A stretch of 16,003 bases of DNA from an uncultured Collinsella sp. (GCA_902494585.1 CABUUD010000034.1:1-16003); one strand, 5' to 3'. Numbered from the stretch's first letter, positions 1-7,360 are shown. Translations and numbers: made by a program. The notes: a model not told the origin generated them from the letters alone.

Positions 1-419
1 CGGCAAACGTCGCCGCAGCAGCGCTCGGCACCCGTCCCCGCTACGCCCGGCAGCACATCGCGGGCCATGCGCGCGAGCATGCGCACCGTGCCCTGGCTGC
101 GCGAAAGCGGCTGCAAATCGACATCGTCGAGACGCGTGACCATGTCCGAGAACAGCATCTGGCGCTGCAGGTTGTCGACGAAACCGCGCCCGTCGCCCAA
201 AAGCTCCCAAAGCGAGCGAAGCCACGATGTAGGCGTCTTGTAGTCAATACCCAGCGAAATCCCGGCTCCCGCCGCATCATGACGGCACAGGTCGAGCTCG
301 GCAAACGTTGGCGCCAGCAACACGGCACGCCCGTGGCGGGCAATAAGGTCGGCAAGCAGCGCCGACTCGGCATCGCTCAAATCCGTGCCGGCATTGGTGG
401 TATAGATTCGAACAGGCAT
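1..419 (-). CDS. N-terminal part of a probable AddB-like / PD-(D/E)XK nuclease family protein (runs off the left edge)
   Basis: This is an open reading frame of 139 codons from an ATG at 419 to the window edge without a stop. A GGAGG lies only three bases before the ATG. The product starts MPVRIYTTNAG. It then has a helix followed by a strand, RAVLLAPTFAELDLCR (about residues 31-46), and then TPTSWLRSLWELLGDGRGF (about 62-80). An N-terminal strand followed by a 'leave the helicase fold and choose a target' layout, and the TPxxWL..LWEL.GDGR pattern, remind me of the N-terminus of AddB-type exonuclease subunits of actinobacteria. AddB works with AddA in recombinational repair of double-strand breaks. 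The nuclease and helicase motifs that would prove this lie outside the window, so the family call is an inference. The reading frame itself is well supported by length, codon style and start site. Confidence 0.5.
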   Translation of the reverse strand, partial: MPVRIYTTNAGTDLSDAESALLADLIARHGRAVLLAPTFAELDLCRHDAAGAGISLGIDYKTPTSWLRSLWELLGDGRGFVDNLQRQMLFSDMVTRLDDVDLQPLSRSQGTVRMLARMARDVLPGVAGTGAERCCGDVC

Positions 420-503
420 GGTCCTCCGCTCAAACTGTTCGCAATAATCAATGTATCCATCCTACCCGCCCAAGCGGACAGATTTGCCCCACGCCAACAG
501 ATT

Positions 504-588
504 TGATCCCTTGGGGAGGGTGGAAAACGGATCATCGAGGGGGTCAGTCTAACCAGGTGATCCGTTTTCCTCCGTCCCCAGGGGATCA
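504..588. repeat. Two inverted copies of a 31-bp dispersed repeat forming a long hairpin
   Basis: Copy 1 occupies 504-534 on the plus strand and copy 2 occupies 558-588 on the minus strand, with a 23-bp spacer. Each copy starts TGATCCC and ends AAAACGGATCA, so the termini TGATCC/GGATCA are themselves inverted repeats. The two arms differ at about three positions in the middle. Two more copies occur at 13245-13275 and 13642-13672, about 13 kb away. The pair lies between the terminator of the yerC-like gene and the start of the leftward gene at 419. It could fold as a hairpin in RNA or form a cruciform in DNA. Confidence 0.9.
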
Positions 589-616
589 AAAAACCGCCCC
601 AGGAGGAGCGGTTTTG
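588..616 (-). terminator. Rho-independent terminator of the yerC-like gene
   Basis: Read on the minus strand, the stem AAAACCGCTCC pairs with GGGGCGGTTTT (one U-G pair) around a four-base loop and is followed by further Ts. It begins 24 bases after the yerC-like stop codon. The right-hand end touches the inverted 31-bp repeat. Confidence 0.8.
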
Positions 617-639
617 TACAATTCGTTTTTGCCGCTGGC

Positions 640-939
640 CTACTCGCCATCCTCCAGTTTAATGAGGATCTTGCGGTAGCCACCGTACTCGCCGTTGAGC
701 GCCTTGGATACACGGCTCACCGTGGTGGACGAAGCGCCGGTACGCGCCTGAACCTCGACATAGGGCTCGCCCTCGTCCAGGTAACGCGCGACTTGCAGAC
801 GCTGCGATAGATCGCAAATCTCACGCGGCGTGCAGATATCGGTCAAAAACGCTTGGATATCTTTCTCGTCGTCCAAAAGGCTAAATGCGTGGACCAGCTG
901 CTTGACATCAGGCTTGTCAAACATGTTCTCGATATTCAT
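640..939 (-). CDS. YerC/YecD family TrpR-related DNA-binding protein
   Basis: This encodes a 99-residue protein starting MNIENMFDKPDVKQLVHAF. It has the all-helical fold expected of the YerC family, which belongs to the Trp repressor superfamily. Helices around residues 35-50 (TPREICDLSQRLQVARYL) lead to the helix-turn-helix YVEVQARTGASSTTVSRVSKAL at about 60-81. Full length is usual for the family (about 95-105 residues). Members are small DNA-binding proteins of poorly defined role, and they lack an obvious effector pocket signature that I can read here. The start ATG is preceded by GGCGGTG. A terminator follows directly, so the gene is probably monocistronic. The family call is strong, but the regulatory target is unknown. 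Confidence 0.9.
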   Translation of the reverse strand: MNIENMFDKPDVKQLVHAFSLLDDEKDIQAFLTDICTPREICDLSQRLQVARYLDEGEPYVEVQARTGASSTTVSRVSKALNGEYGGYRKILIKLEDGE

Positions 940-1262
940 CGATCACCGCCAAACCCGCCAAAAGGCATCGAAGTTGATACTGACATCGGGCATCGTTCGC
1001 CCGTTCTATGCAATAGGGCAACGCCTGTGGCTTTTGCCCGTAGCAGTTTAGCACACCACCAAACTAAAGCGACAAGACTCTCTGCCAGCGGCACATTTTC
1101 TAGGACGAACGCCGTTTTGAAACCGAATGCGCACGCAAGCTCCACGAATATCTGGAACAATGGGTGCCCAAACAGGGCCGTGCCCGCGCATCTACCCGAG
1201 TTGCAAAGATGTGCGCCCCTCACGCCCCCTCCCCACGCCATGCGCAAGAAAGGATTCCCACC
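940..1262. other. 323-bp divergent gap between yerC-like gene and PF04020 gene
   Basis: I see no convincing gene here. Open frames that cross it lack family features. It holds a candidate yerC promoter near 1045-1075 and a small hairpin (CGGGC/GCCCG) near 987-1003 that would lie in the yerC leader. At the right end, AAAGGA sits 7-8 bases before the ATG at 1263. Confidence 0.6.
1045..1075 (-). promoter_or_regulatory. Candidate promoter of the yerC-like gene (extended -10)
   Basis: On the minus strand TGCTAAACT forms an extended -10 (TAAACT at 1045-1050). A TTGTCG lies upstream at 1070-1075 with a long 19-base spacer. Transcription from here would give a leader of about 100 bases. Confidence 0.35.
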
Positions 1263-1628
1263 ATGCGCTTTTTGCTCAACTGGCTTTTGACCTCAATCGC
1301 CATCGCGATCGCAACGTTTCTCGTCCCCGGCATTCAGCCCTTCGGCATGGCCGACGCCTGGGTCTGCTTTGCCTTCGTGGGACTGTTCCTCAACATCGTC
1401 GACTCGCTCGTCAAGCCGTTCCTGACGGTCATCTCGCTGCCGCTCACTATTATCACGCTTGGTATTTTTCAGCTCGTAGTCAACAGCTTTATGCTCGAGC
1501 TGGCCAGCTACCTGTCGGTCAATCTGCTGGGCGCGGGTATCTCCATTGCCAGCTTTGGATCGGCCTTTATGGGCAGCATCGTGGTATCCATTATGCGCAG
1601 TATTCTCGACAGCATCGCCAGGAACTAA
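1263..1628 (+). CDS. Four-helix membrane protein, PF04020 family (YvlD-like, often named 'phage holin family')
   Basis: This encodes a 121-residue integral membrane protein. Four hydrophobic segments can be seen at about residues 3-21, 31-47, 51-78 and 92-114. The stretch DSLVKPFLTVISLPLTIITL (about 47-66) is the typical PF04020 signature, where a conserved N..V+P.L..L.LPLT..TLG motif joins helices 2 and 3. I chose the ATG at 1263 because AAAGGA lies just upstream. The longer frame from 1164 adds 33 residues that are polar and unlike the family. Function is not established. The holin label comes from weak similarity to mycobacterial holins, and there are no lysis or phage genes nearby, so a housekeeping membrane role is more likely. 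Confidence 0.85.
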   Translation: MRFLLNWLLTSIAIAIATFLVPGIQPFGMADAWVCFAFVGLFLNIVDSLVKPFLTVISLPLTIITLGIFQLVVNSFMLELASYLSVNLLGAGISIASFGSAFMGSIVVSIMRSILDSIARN

Positions 1629-1665
1629 TGCGACCGGATACGGACCGCCACAACATGCCAAAACG

Positions 1666-1696
1666 AAGGCCGTCCATCGCAACGATGGGCGGCCTT
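1666..1696. terminator. Shared hairpin between convergent PF04020 and Rrf2 genes
   Basis: AAGGCCGTCCATCG pairs with CGATGGGCGGCCTT around a CAA loop, with one mismatch. On the minus strand it is followed by CGTTTTGG, and on the plus strand by GTCATTTG. The T tract is therefore better for stopping Rrf2 transcripts, but it may serve both genes. Confidence 0.6.
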
Positions 1697-1765
1697 GTCA
1701 TTTGCCAAGCCTCAGAGGGCAAGAAAATCGACCATTTCTACCCCGTCCCCAAATGGCAGGTGCGG

Positions 1766-2194
1766 CTAGATGACGTAGTCGTAGCCCTCGTTGGGGGCGA
1801 CGAGCGCATCGAGCGTCACGCCATCGAGGTAGTCGTTAATGAGCTTGTCCAGGTTCTTCCACACGTCGAGCGTGGGGCACTCGTCCGAACGCGAGCAGCC
1901 CTTGCAGTCGCCGTCCAGGCATGCGACCGGCGCCAGGCTGCCCTCGGTCAGGCGCAAGATCTCGCCCACCGTATACTGCTCGGGCGGGCGCGTGAGCACG
2001 TAGCCGCCACCCTTGCCGCGCATGCCCGAGAGCATATTGGCGCGCACGAGCGTAGCCAAAATGTTCTCCAGATATTTCTCCGAAATCCCCTGACGCGCGG
2101 CGATCTCTTTGAGGGGAATGCGGCCTGCCGCCTGGTGCTCGGCCAGGTCGACCATAACGCGCAGGGCATATCTGCCCTTTGTGGAAACCAACAT
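1766..2194 (-). CDS. Rrf2 family transcriptional regulator (IscR/CymR type)
   Basis: This encodes a 142-residue protein. MLVSTKGRYALRVMVDLAEH is the classic Rrf2 start. The winged helix-turn-helix covers about residues 25-70 (LKEIAARQGISEKYLENILA, then the GKGGGYVLTRP wing). Cysteines at 92, 97, 100 and 106 lie in the region where IscR and related proteins hold a [2Fe-2S] cluster, although the spacing differs from E. coli IscR. The gene diverges from cysK, so regulation of cysteine synthesis, of Fe-S supply, or of itself is the simplest reading. CymR-type members sense cysteine through CysK and lack the cysteine cluster. This one keeps the cysteines and also sits next to cysK. The ATG at 2194 has AAAGG about 12 bases upstream. 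The family is certain; the sensed signal is inferred. Confidence 0.92.
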   Translation of the reverse strand: MLVSTKGRYALRVMVDLAEHQAAGRIPLKEIAARQGISEKYLENILATLVRANMLSGMRGKGGGYVLTRPPEQYTVGEILRLTEGSLAPVACLDGDCKGCSRSDECPTLDVWKNLDKLINDYLDGVTLDALVAPNEGYDYVI

Positions 2195-2230
2195 ATATAT
2201 TGCTGCCTTTCGGTCTTTTAATCCGTAGCA

Positions 2231-2258
2231 ATTCTAGCCGAAAAATTGGCTTTGAAAA
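2231..2258 (-). promoter_or_regulatory. Candidate promoter of the Rrf2 gene
   Basis: On the minus strand TAGAAT (2231-2236) is a good -10, with TTTTCA (2253-2258) as a weak -35 and a 16-base spacer. It lies in the gap shared with cysK, so binding of the Rrf2 product here would be autoregulatory. Confidence 0.4.
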
Positions 2259-2311
2259 TACCTATTCCCGTCAAGCTGGTTAATCGCCTCGTAATAATCT
2301 TCTATTTCCTA

Positions 2312-2340
2312 TTGCGTTACTAGGCTTTACTGTCTACTAT
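2312..2340 (+). promoter_or_regulatory. Candidate promoter of cysK
   Basis: TTGCGT (2312-2317) and TACTAT (2335-2340) are separated by exactly 17 bases. This predicts a start near 2347 and a leader of about 100 bases that begins at the foot of a hairpin. Confidence 0.5.
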
Positions 2341-2344
2341 GCTT

Positions 2345-2415
2345 GCCAACAGCAAAAAGAACAACCCATAAGGTTTATGGGTTTGGCTGTTACACACACC
2401 GTGAAAACACACGGT
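2345..2415 (+). promoter_or_regulatory. Structured cysK leader with two hairpins
   Basis: A compound stem pairs AACAGC (2348-2353) with GCTGTT (2386-2391). Inside it, AACCCATAA (2363-2371) pairs perfectly with TTATGGGTT (2375-2383) around a GGT loop. A second stem pairs ACCGTG (2398-2403) with CACGGT (2410-2415). No T tract follows either hairpin, so this is not a simple terminator. It could be an mRNA stabiliser, a binding site, or an uncharacterised cis-acting element. It matches no riboswitch class that I recognise. Confidence 0.45.
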
Positions 2416-2447
2416 ATCCAGTCATTTGAACACTTTGGAGGTTCACC

Positions 2448-3386
<939 letters not shown>

Positions 3387-3485
3387 GGCCTGTCGCCCAT
3401 AGGTTGAGCCCAGGGACGAGCCGGTCTCCTCTCTCCCGGCAGTCTGAGCCCATCCCATCAGGGTGTCCCACGAGACGTCCGAACT

Positions 3486-3494
3486 TGCTACAAT
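3486..3494 (+). promoter_or_regulatory. Extended -10 promoter candidate ahead of mnmA
   Basis: TGCTACAAT forms an extended -10 element (TACAAT at 3489-3494). No good -35 is seen at the usual distance. The predicted start, near 3501, falls within the first bases of the strong hairpin at 3499-3537. Confidence 0.45.
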
Positions 3495-3498
3495 GTCT

Positions 3499-3537
3499 GC
3501 GGCGCGGAACCAGCCTCCCGCGCCGCTTTTCTTTTTT
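3499..3537 (+). terminator. Strong rho-independent terminator between cysK and mnmA
   Basis: GCGGCGCGG (3499-3507) pairs perfectly with CCGCGCCGC (3518-3526), followed by TTTTCTTTTTT. It ends 29 bases before the mnmA ATG and starts four bases after the candidate -10 of mnmA. It may terminate cysK transcription, act as a leader attenuator of mnmA, or both. Confidence 0.8.
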
Positions 3538-3566
3538 GGCCACATGCCACCAAGGAGAACCTCCCC

Positions 3567-4667
3567 ATGCACAACAAGCGCGTGCTCGTCGCCATGAGCG
3601 GCGGTGTCGATTCCAGCGTGACCGCGTACCTGCTCAAAAGCCAGGGCTACGAATGCGTCGGTGCCACCATGCGCCTCACCTGTCCCGCGCCCGATTCCGT
3701 CACGGGCATGAGCAAAGTCGACAGCGACATCGCCGATGCAAAGGCCGTCGCCGAGCGCCTGGGGATACCCCACCATGTGCTCGACCTGCAGCAGACCTTC
3801 GACCGCAACGTTATCGAGCGCTTCGTGACTGCCTATCAGGAGGGGTTGACGCCCAACCCGTGCATCATCTGCAACCGCCATATTAAGTTTGGCGCGCTGC
3901 TCGATGCGGCACTCGATATGGGCTGCGACTACATCGCCACAGGTCACTACGCAAAGACGAGCCAGGCGCCCGACGGCACATGGCAGCTGCATCGCGGCGA
4001 GGACTCCAAGAAGGACCAGAGCTACTTTTTGTATTCGCTCACGCAGGAGCGCCTAGCACGCACAATCTTTCCGCTGGCCGGGCTGGACAAGGAGCGCGAC
4101 GTGCGCCGCATTGCCGCCGAGCAGGGCTTCATCAACGCCCAGAAGGCCGAGAGCGAGGATATCTGCTTTATCGCGGACGGCGACTACGCGGGCTATATCG
4201 AGCGCCGCTGCGGACATGCCGCCGAGCCGGGCGATATCGTATGGCGCGACGGCAGCGTGGTCGGACGCCATAACGGCGCGCTGCGCTATACCATCGGCCA
4301 GCGCAAGGGCTTGGGCGTCGCGATGGCGCATCCCGTGTACGTAACGGGCGTCGATGCCGCCAGCAACATTGTGCATCTGGGCGAGGCCGAGGACCTGACG
4401 GCCACAGCGCTCACGGCCAACGGCTGGATCTGGAGCGCCCCTGCCGACCGCATGGAGGCGGAGCTCAATGCCGGCGGCATTCGCGTGGGTGCCAAGTACC
4501 GCTACCGTCAGAAAGACCAGGCAGCGACCCTTACGCGTAACGAAGACGGGCAAATGCTGCTAACTTTTGACGAGCCGCAACGAGCCATCGCCCCCGGCCA
4601 GGCCGTTGTAGTCTATCGCGGCGACATCGTCCTGGGCGGCGGTACCGTGACCGGCGCCATCAAATAA
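3567..4667 (+). CDS. mnmA: tRNA-specific 2-thiouridylase
   Basis: This encodes a 366-residue ATP-dependent enzyme that puts sulfur on C2 of the wobble uridine (U34) in tRNA for Lys, Glu and Gln. The N-terminal PP-loop SGGVDSS is at residues 11-17. The catalytic cysteine C99 is in TPNPCIICN, and the second reactive cysteine C200 is in SEDICFI. KKDQSYFLY (148-156) and the later tRNA-binding region RYTIGQRKGLG (about 245-255) are typical. Length equals the usual 355-375. AAGGAG lies about 10 bases before the ATG. Sulfur normally reaches MnmA from a cysteine desulfurase; none is encoded in this cluster, although cysK is directly upstream. The TAA stop is also the first triplet of a short direct repeat shared with the end of the HipA-like gene. 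Confidence 0.96.
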   Translation: MHNKRVLVAMSGGVDSSVTAYLLKSQGYECVGATMRLTCPAPDSVTGMSKVDSDIADAKAVAERLGIPHHVLDLQQTFDRNVIERFVTAYQEGLTPNPCIICNRHIKFGALLDAALDMGCDYIATGHYAKTSQAPDGTWQLHRGEDSKKDQSYFLYSLTQERLARTIFPLAGLDKERDVRRIAAEQGFINAQKAESEDICFIADGDYAGYIERRCGHAAEPGDIVWRDGSVVGRHNGALRYTIGQRKGLGVAMAHPVYVTGVDAASNIVHLGEAEDLTATALTANGWIWSAPADRMEAELNAGGIRVGAKYRYRQKDQAATLTRNEDGQMLLTFDEPQRAIAPGQAVVVYRGDIVLGGGTVTGAIK

Positions 4668-4745
4668 CAGCACTCCTCGATAACTTGCGGTGAAATAGGG
4701 ACTGTTTAAGCGTTTAAAACCGCTAAACAGTCCCTATTTCACCGC
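4665..4745. repeat. Left bracket of the HipA-like gene: direct repeat plus 59-bp palindrome
   Basis: TAACAGCACT (4665-4674, containing the mnmA stop) is followed by 10 unmatched bases and then TT plus a 59-bp palindrome at 4687-4745. The palindrome arms are 21 bp and perfect; their core is GTGAAATAGGGACTGTTT. The loop of 17 bases is 4708-4724. The same arrangement recurs at 6191-6271. In RNA this would be a very stable hairpin, but no T tract follows. Confidence 0.92.
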
Positions 4746-4775
4746 GACTTTGTTAAGTATTATGATGTTTGTGCT

Positions 4776-4784
4776 TGCTATATT
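4776..4784 (+). promoter_or_regulatory. Extended -10 promoter candidate of the HipA-like gene
   Basis: TGCTATATT is an extended -10 (TATATT at 4779-4784), giving a predicted start near 4791. Two TTAACGA repeats (4784-4790 and 4800-4806) flank that start and could be an operator for the helix-turn-helix of the gene product. The ribosome site GAGGTG at 4805-4810 is nine bases from the ATG at 4820. Confidence 0.4.
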
Positions 4785-4819
4785 TAACGATTAGAATGCT
4801 TAACGAGGTGATGCAGCAG

Positions 4820-6193
4820 ATGAATACTTCCAACTATATAACCATGGGTGACGCCGCGCGCCTGCTGGGCGTTACGAAGGCCCGTATATCGCAACTGGCT
4901 GCATCGGGAACGCTCGCGTGCGATATCGTCGGTGGGCGGAAAATGGTTCAGTACGATTCCGCGATTGGTTATCAAAAGGTCAGAAAGCGTGGGCGCCGTC
5001 CCGCAGCTGACGTAGGGCGCAAGTTCACGTTGATGTCAGCCGACCACGAGGTCGCGCATGTCTCGTTTGATCCAACGCGCGAGTTTTCCTTTGAAATTGC
5101 CGACATACTCGATGCACGAAGGATGCCGTTTGGCACGTGCTCGAGTTCTTCTCCAACGGTGAATAAACGAGCACTCAACACGTGGTGGAGTCACCGGTCG
5201 GTGCCCGACGTCCGCCCCGGACTCATCTCGCGCTATCGCGAGCTGGGAATTGACAGCGGTATTGAAGTGCCCGTTCGTTGCCTGGGTTTTTCGCTTTCGG
5301 ATTGCTATTGGCTAAGACCGGTCGACTGCGACGAGCTCAATTGGCAGCACCTCAATTACTTCGAAAACAATTTTGAACGGTCGGCACCCGAGCATCGTTC
5401 AGGCTGGCTTGAGGGCATCGGACTCAAAAATCCTGACAATACGTCCGAGGGCGAGCTCCCCAAATCCTGGATGATCCGCAATGGCGTTCGCATCCTGGTT
5501 AAAGGATGCGGAATGGACGATCAGCGACCGTTTAACGAGGCGGTTGCAACAGCTCTACATCGGCGTCTGCTATCCAAAGGTGAGTTTGTTCCCTATACGG
5601 TCGAGCGCATGTTCGACGGGCCCGTATGCCTATGCGATGACTTTCTTAATGGCCGTGAGGAATACGTGCCGGCCGCTTATATCAGGGACGCACTCGGTGG
5701 CCAGCGAGGAAACTCAACATACGATCGATACTGTCGCTTTCTTGGCAGACACGGGGCTGACGAAGCCACGGTAAGAAAATCCATGTCGCAGATGATTGTC
5801 TGCGATGCCCTCCTGGCCAACAGCGACCGCCACTGGCGAAACTTCGGCATCATCCGCAATGTCGACACGCTGGAAATGCGGCCTGCACCGCTGTTCGATA
5901 GTGGCAATTGCCTGTGGTACAACGTGCCAACCGCCGTGCTCGTTGCCGGGGAGTTTGGATTTGCCGCCAAACCGTTTGGTCCGGACCCTTCCACTCAGCT
6001 AGCATTTGCTGACTCGCTCGATTGGTTCGATGCGTCGCATCTCGATGGGTTCGTCGACGAGGCAGTCGAAATCCTCTCACAAAGCGCATGGGCAACAGCA
6101 GGCAATCGCCTCAAGGCCATCCGCCGCGGTCTCGAGCGCCGCACGATAGAGGTAAGCGCCGCCGTTGAGGTGCTACGGCACGTGCAGAGATAA
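4820..6193 (+). CDS. Helix-turn-helix / HipA-CtkA-like kinase fusion protein
   Basis: This encodes a 457-residue protein. Residues 6-50 form an excisionase/MerR-like helix-turn-helix (YITMGDAARLLGVTKARISQ), followed by a basic linker KVRKRGRR. The rest looks like a HipA/CtkA-type Ser/Thr kinase. A GELPKSWMI loop (211-219) is followed by the likely ATP lysine K228 in RILVKG and E240 in FNEAV. The catalytic loop is CDALLANSDRHWRNFG (328-343) with D336 and N341. The metal-binding aspartate D360 is in PLFDSG. All key kinase residues are present, so it is probably active. HipA kinases phosphorylate translation factors such as GltX, and CtkA members are related Ser/Thr kinases. I chose the ATG at 4820 for its GAGGTG site; earlier TTG and ATG codons lack one. 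Codon use is less GC-rich than in its neighbours, and repeats bracket the gene, suggesting acquisition. No separate antitoxin gene is seen. Confidence 0.8.
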   Translation: MNTSNYITMGDAARLLGVTKARISQLAASGTLACDIVGGRKMVQYDSAIGYQKVRKRGRRPAADVGRKFTLMSADHEVAHVSFDPTREFSFEIADILDARRMPFGTCSSSSPTVNKRALNTWWSHRSVPDVRPGLISRYRELGIDSGIEVPVRCLGFSLSDCYWLRPVDCDELNWQHLNYFENNFERSAPEHRSGWLEGIGLKNPDNTSEGELPKSWMIRNGVRILVKGCGMDDQRPFNEAVATALHRRLLSKGEFVPYTVERMFDGPVCLCDDFLNGREEYVPAAYIRDALGGQRGNSTYDRYCRFLGRHGADEATVRKSMSQMIVCDALLANSDRHWRNFGIIRNVDTLEMRPAPLFDSGNCLWYNVPTAVLVAGEFGFAAKPFGPDPSTQLAFADSLDWFDASHLDGFVDEAVEILSQSAWATAGNRLKAIRRGLERRTIEVSAAVEVLRHVQR

Positions 6194-6277
6194 CAGCACT
6201 GCCCCCTAAGTTGCGGTGAAATAGGGACTGTTTGGCGGTTTTAAACGCTTAAACAGTCCCTATTTCACCGCAACTTA
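6191..6277. repeat. Right bracket of the HipA-like gene: direct repeat plus 59-bp palindrome
   Basis: TAACAGCACT (6191-6200, containing the stop of the HipA-like gene) is followed by 10 bases and then TT plus a 59-bp palindrome at 6213-6271. The arms are identical to the left copy and extend here to a perfect 27 bp (6207-6233 with 6251-6277). The 17-base loop matches the reverse complement of the left loop at 16 of 17 positions. The loop is therefore inverted while the outer flank is direct. Confidence 0.92.
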
Positions 6278-6283
6278 CAGAGG

Positions 6284-6321
6284 GCGGCCTCGGTCGGTAC
6301 TGCTGTGTCAGCCGAGGCCGC
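6284..6321. terminator. Hairpin downstream of the M42 peptidase gene
   Basis: GCGGCCTCGG (6284-6293) pairs with CCGAGGCCGC (6312-6321) around an 18-base loop, eight bases beyond the M42 stop codon. It has no T tract on either side, so it may be a 3' end protector or a weak terminator. Confidence 0.45.
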
Positions 6322-6328
6322 TGCATCG

Positions 6329-7360
6329 TTAGCGCTGAACGTAGGCGCGGACGAGCTCGTAGGTGTTGCGCACGCCGTCGATGTGGCTGCGCTCGTAGTT
6401 GTGGCTCGCGTACACGCCGGGGCCGATCAGGCCATGGCGAATGTCGTAACCGGCCGAAAGCGCGGCCTCAACGTCCGAGCCGTAATGCGGGTACACGTCG
6501 ATGGCGTAATCGAGCTCCAACTCGCGCGCGATATTAGACAGCGTGGTCACCAGGTCGTAGTTGTAGGGGCCGCCCGAATCCTTGGCGCAAATCGACACCA
6601 TGCGCTCGGTGCAGCCCAGGTCGTCTCCCACGCAACCCATGTCAACGCTGATCATCTCGCGCGTGTCGGCCGGCACAAAGGCGCCGCCGTGGCCGACTTC
6701 CTCGTACACGGTAAAGAGCAGCGACACCTTGCGCGAAAGCGACACCTCGCCGTCAGCAACGGCGCGGGCCAGACCCAGCAGGATCGACGCCGACAGCTTG
6801 TCGTCCAGGAAGCGGCTCTTAATGTAGCCGCTCTCCGTCACCGTGGTACGCGGATCCATAGCGATGATGTCGCCGGTCTGAATACCCAGCTCGAGCACAT
6901 CGTCCTTGCTGTCAACGTTCTCGTCGAGTAGGATTTCCATATTCTTCTCGACGGTCTTGACCGGCTCGTCGGCCACATGCGCCGAAGGCTCGGTATTGAG
7001 GACCACGCCCGTGTACACATTGCCGTCACGCGTGTAGACGGTGCAGTTCTCGCCATCGGCCGTAGACCACTGATGCCCACCAAGCGTCGTGGGACGCAGG
7101 CGACCATTGTCCTTAATGGAGCGCACCATGGCGCCCAGGGTATCGACATGGCTCGCCAACACAAGCGGCTCACCCTCGCCGCCAAGCTCAACCAGCACGT
7201 TGCCCTTATTGGAACGCTCGGGGCCAAAGCCCATATCGCGCAACGTTTCCATTAGATAATCAGTCGCCGCACGGGTATAGCCCGTAGGCGAGGCAATAGA
7301 AGTCAGCGTCTTAAGCTGGTCAGTAATGAAACCAAGCGTAGAATCCATTTGGGACACCAT
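6329..7360 (-). CDS. M42 family metallopeptidase (glutamyl/deblocking aminopeptidase type)
   Basis: This encodes a 343-residue cytoplasmic di-metal aminopeptidase. From the chosen start, metal ligand H71 and D73 are in SHVDTLGAM. The bridging aspartate is in FLDDKLSA (185-192). The catalytic glutamate pair E220-E221 is in YEEVGHGG. The further ligand D240 is in SVDMG, and the last histidine is H320 or H326 in SHNYERSH. These are in the order seen in PepA/FrvX and TET peptidases, which trim peptides from the N-terminus and form large tetrahedral shells. The ATG at 7360 is preceded by GGAG at a spacing of six. An ATG four codons later is possible, while the longer frame to 7423 adds a segment with no family match. 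No neighbour points to a specific substrate. Confidence 0.92.
   Translation of the reverse strand: MVSQMDSTLGFITDQLKTLTSIASPTGYTRAATDYLMETLRDMGFGPERSNKGNVLVELGGEGEPLVLASHVDTLGAMVRSIKDNGRLRPTTLGGHQWSTADGENCTVYTRDGNVYTGVVLNTEPSAHVADEPVKTVEKNMEILLDENVDSKDDVLELGIQTGDIIAMDPRTTVTESGYIKSRFLDDKLSASILLGLARAVADGEVSLSRKVSLLFTVYEEVGHGGAFVPADTREMISVDMGCVGDDLGCTERMVSICAKDSGGPYNYDLVTTLSNIARELELDYAIDVYPHYGSDVEAALSAGYDIRHGLIGPGVYASHNYERSHIDGVRNTYELVRAYVQR

Noticed and set aside
936..1247. 103-codon minus-strand frame in the yerC upstream gap
   Set aside because: It covers the candidate yerC promoter, overlaps the yerC start in another frame and has no recognisable features.
1263..1628. Prophage remnant suggested by the 'holin' family name
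   Set aside because: No lysin, terminase, integrase or other phage gene is near, and PF04020 proteins are common in chromosomes outside prophages.
4687..4745. 59-bp palindrome as a simple mnmA terminator
   Set aside because: No T tract follows, and a near-identical copy with a shared outer direct repeat occurs after the next gene, so a repeat element explains it better, although it may still affect transcript ends.
4769..4819. Upstream TTG and ATG starts for the HipA-like gene
   Set aside because: None has a ribosome site, and the predicted -10 at 4779-4784 would lie inside the frame; the ATG at 4820 has GAGGTG at nine bases.
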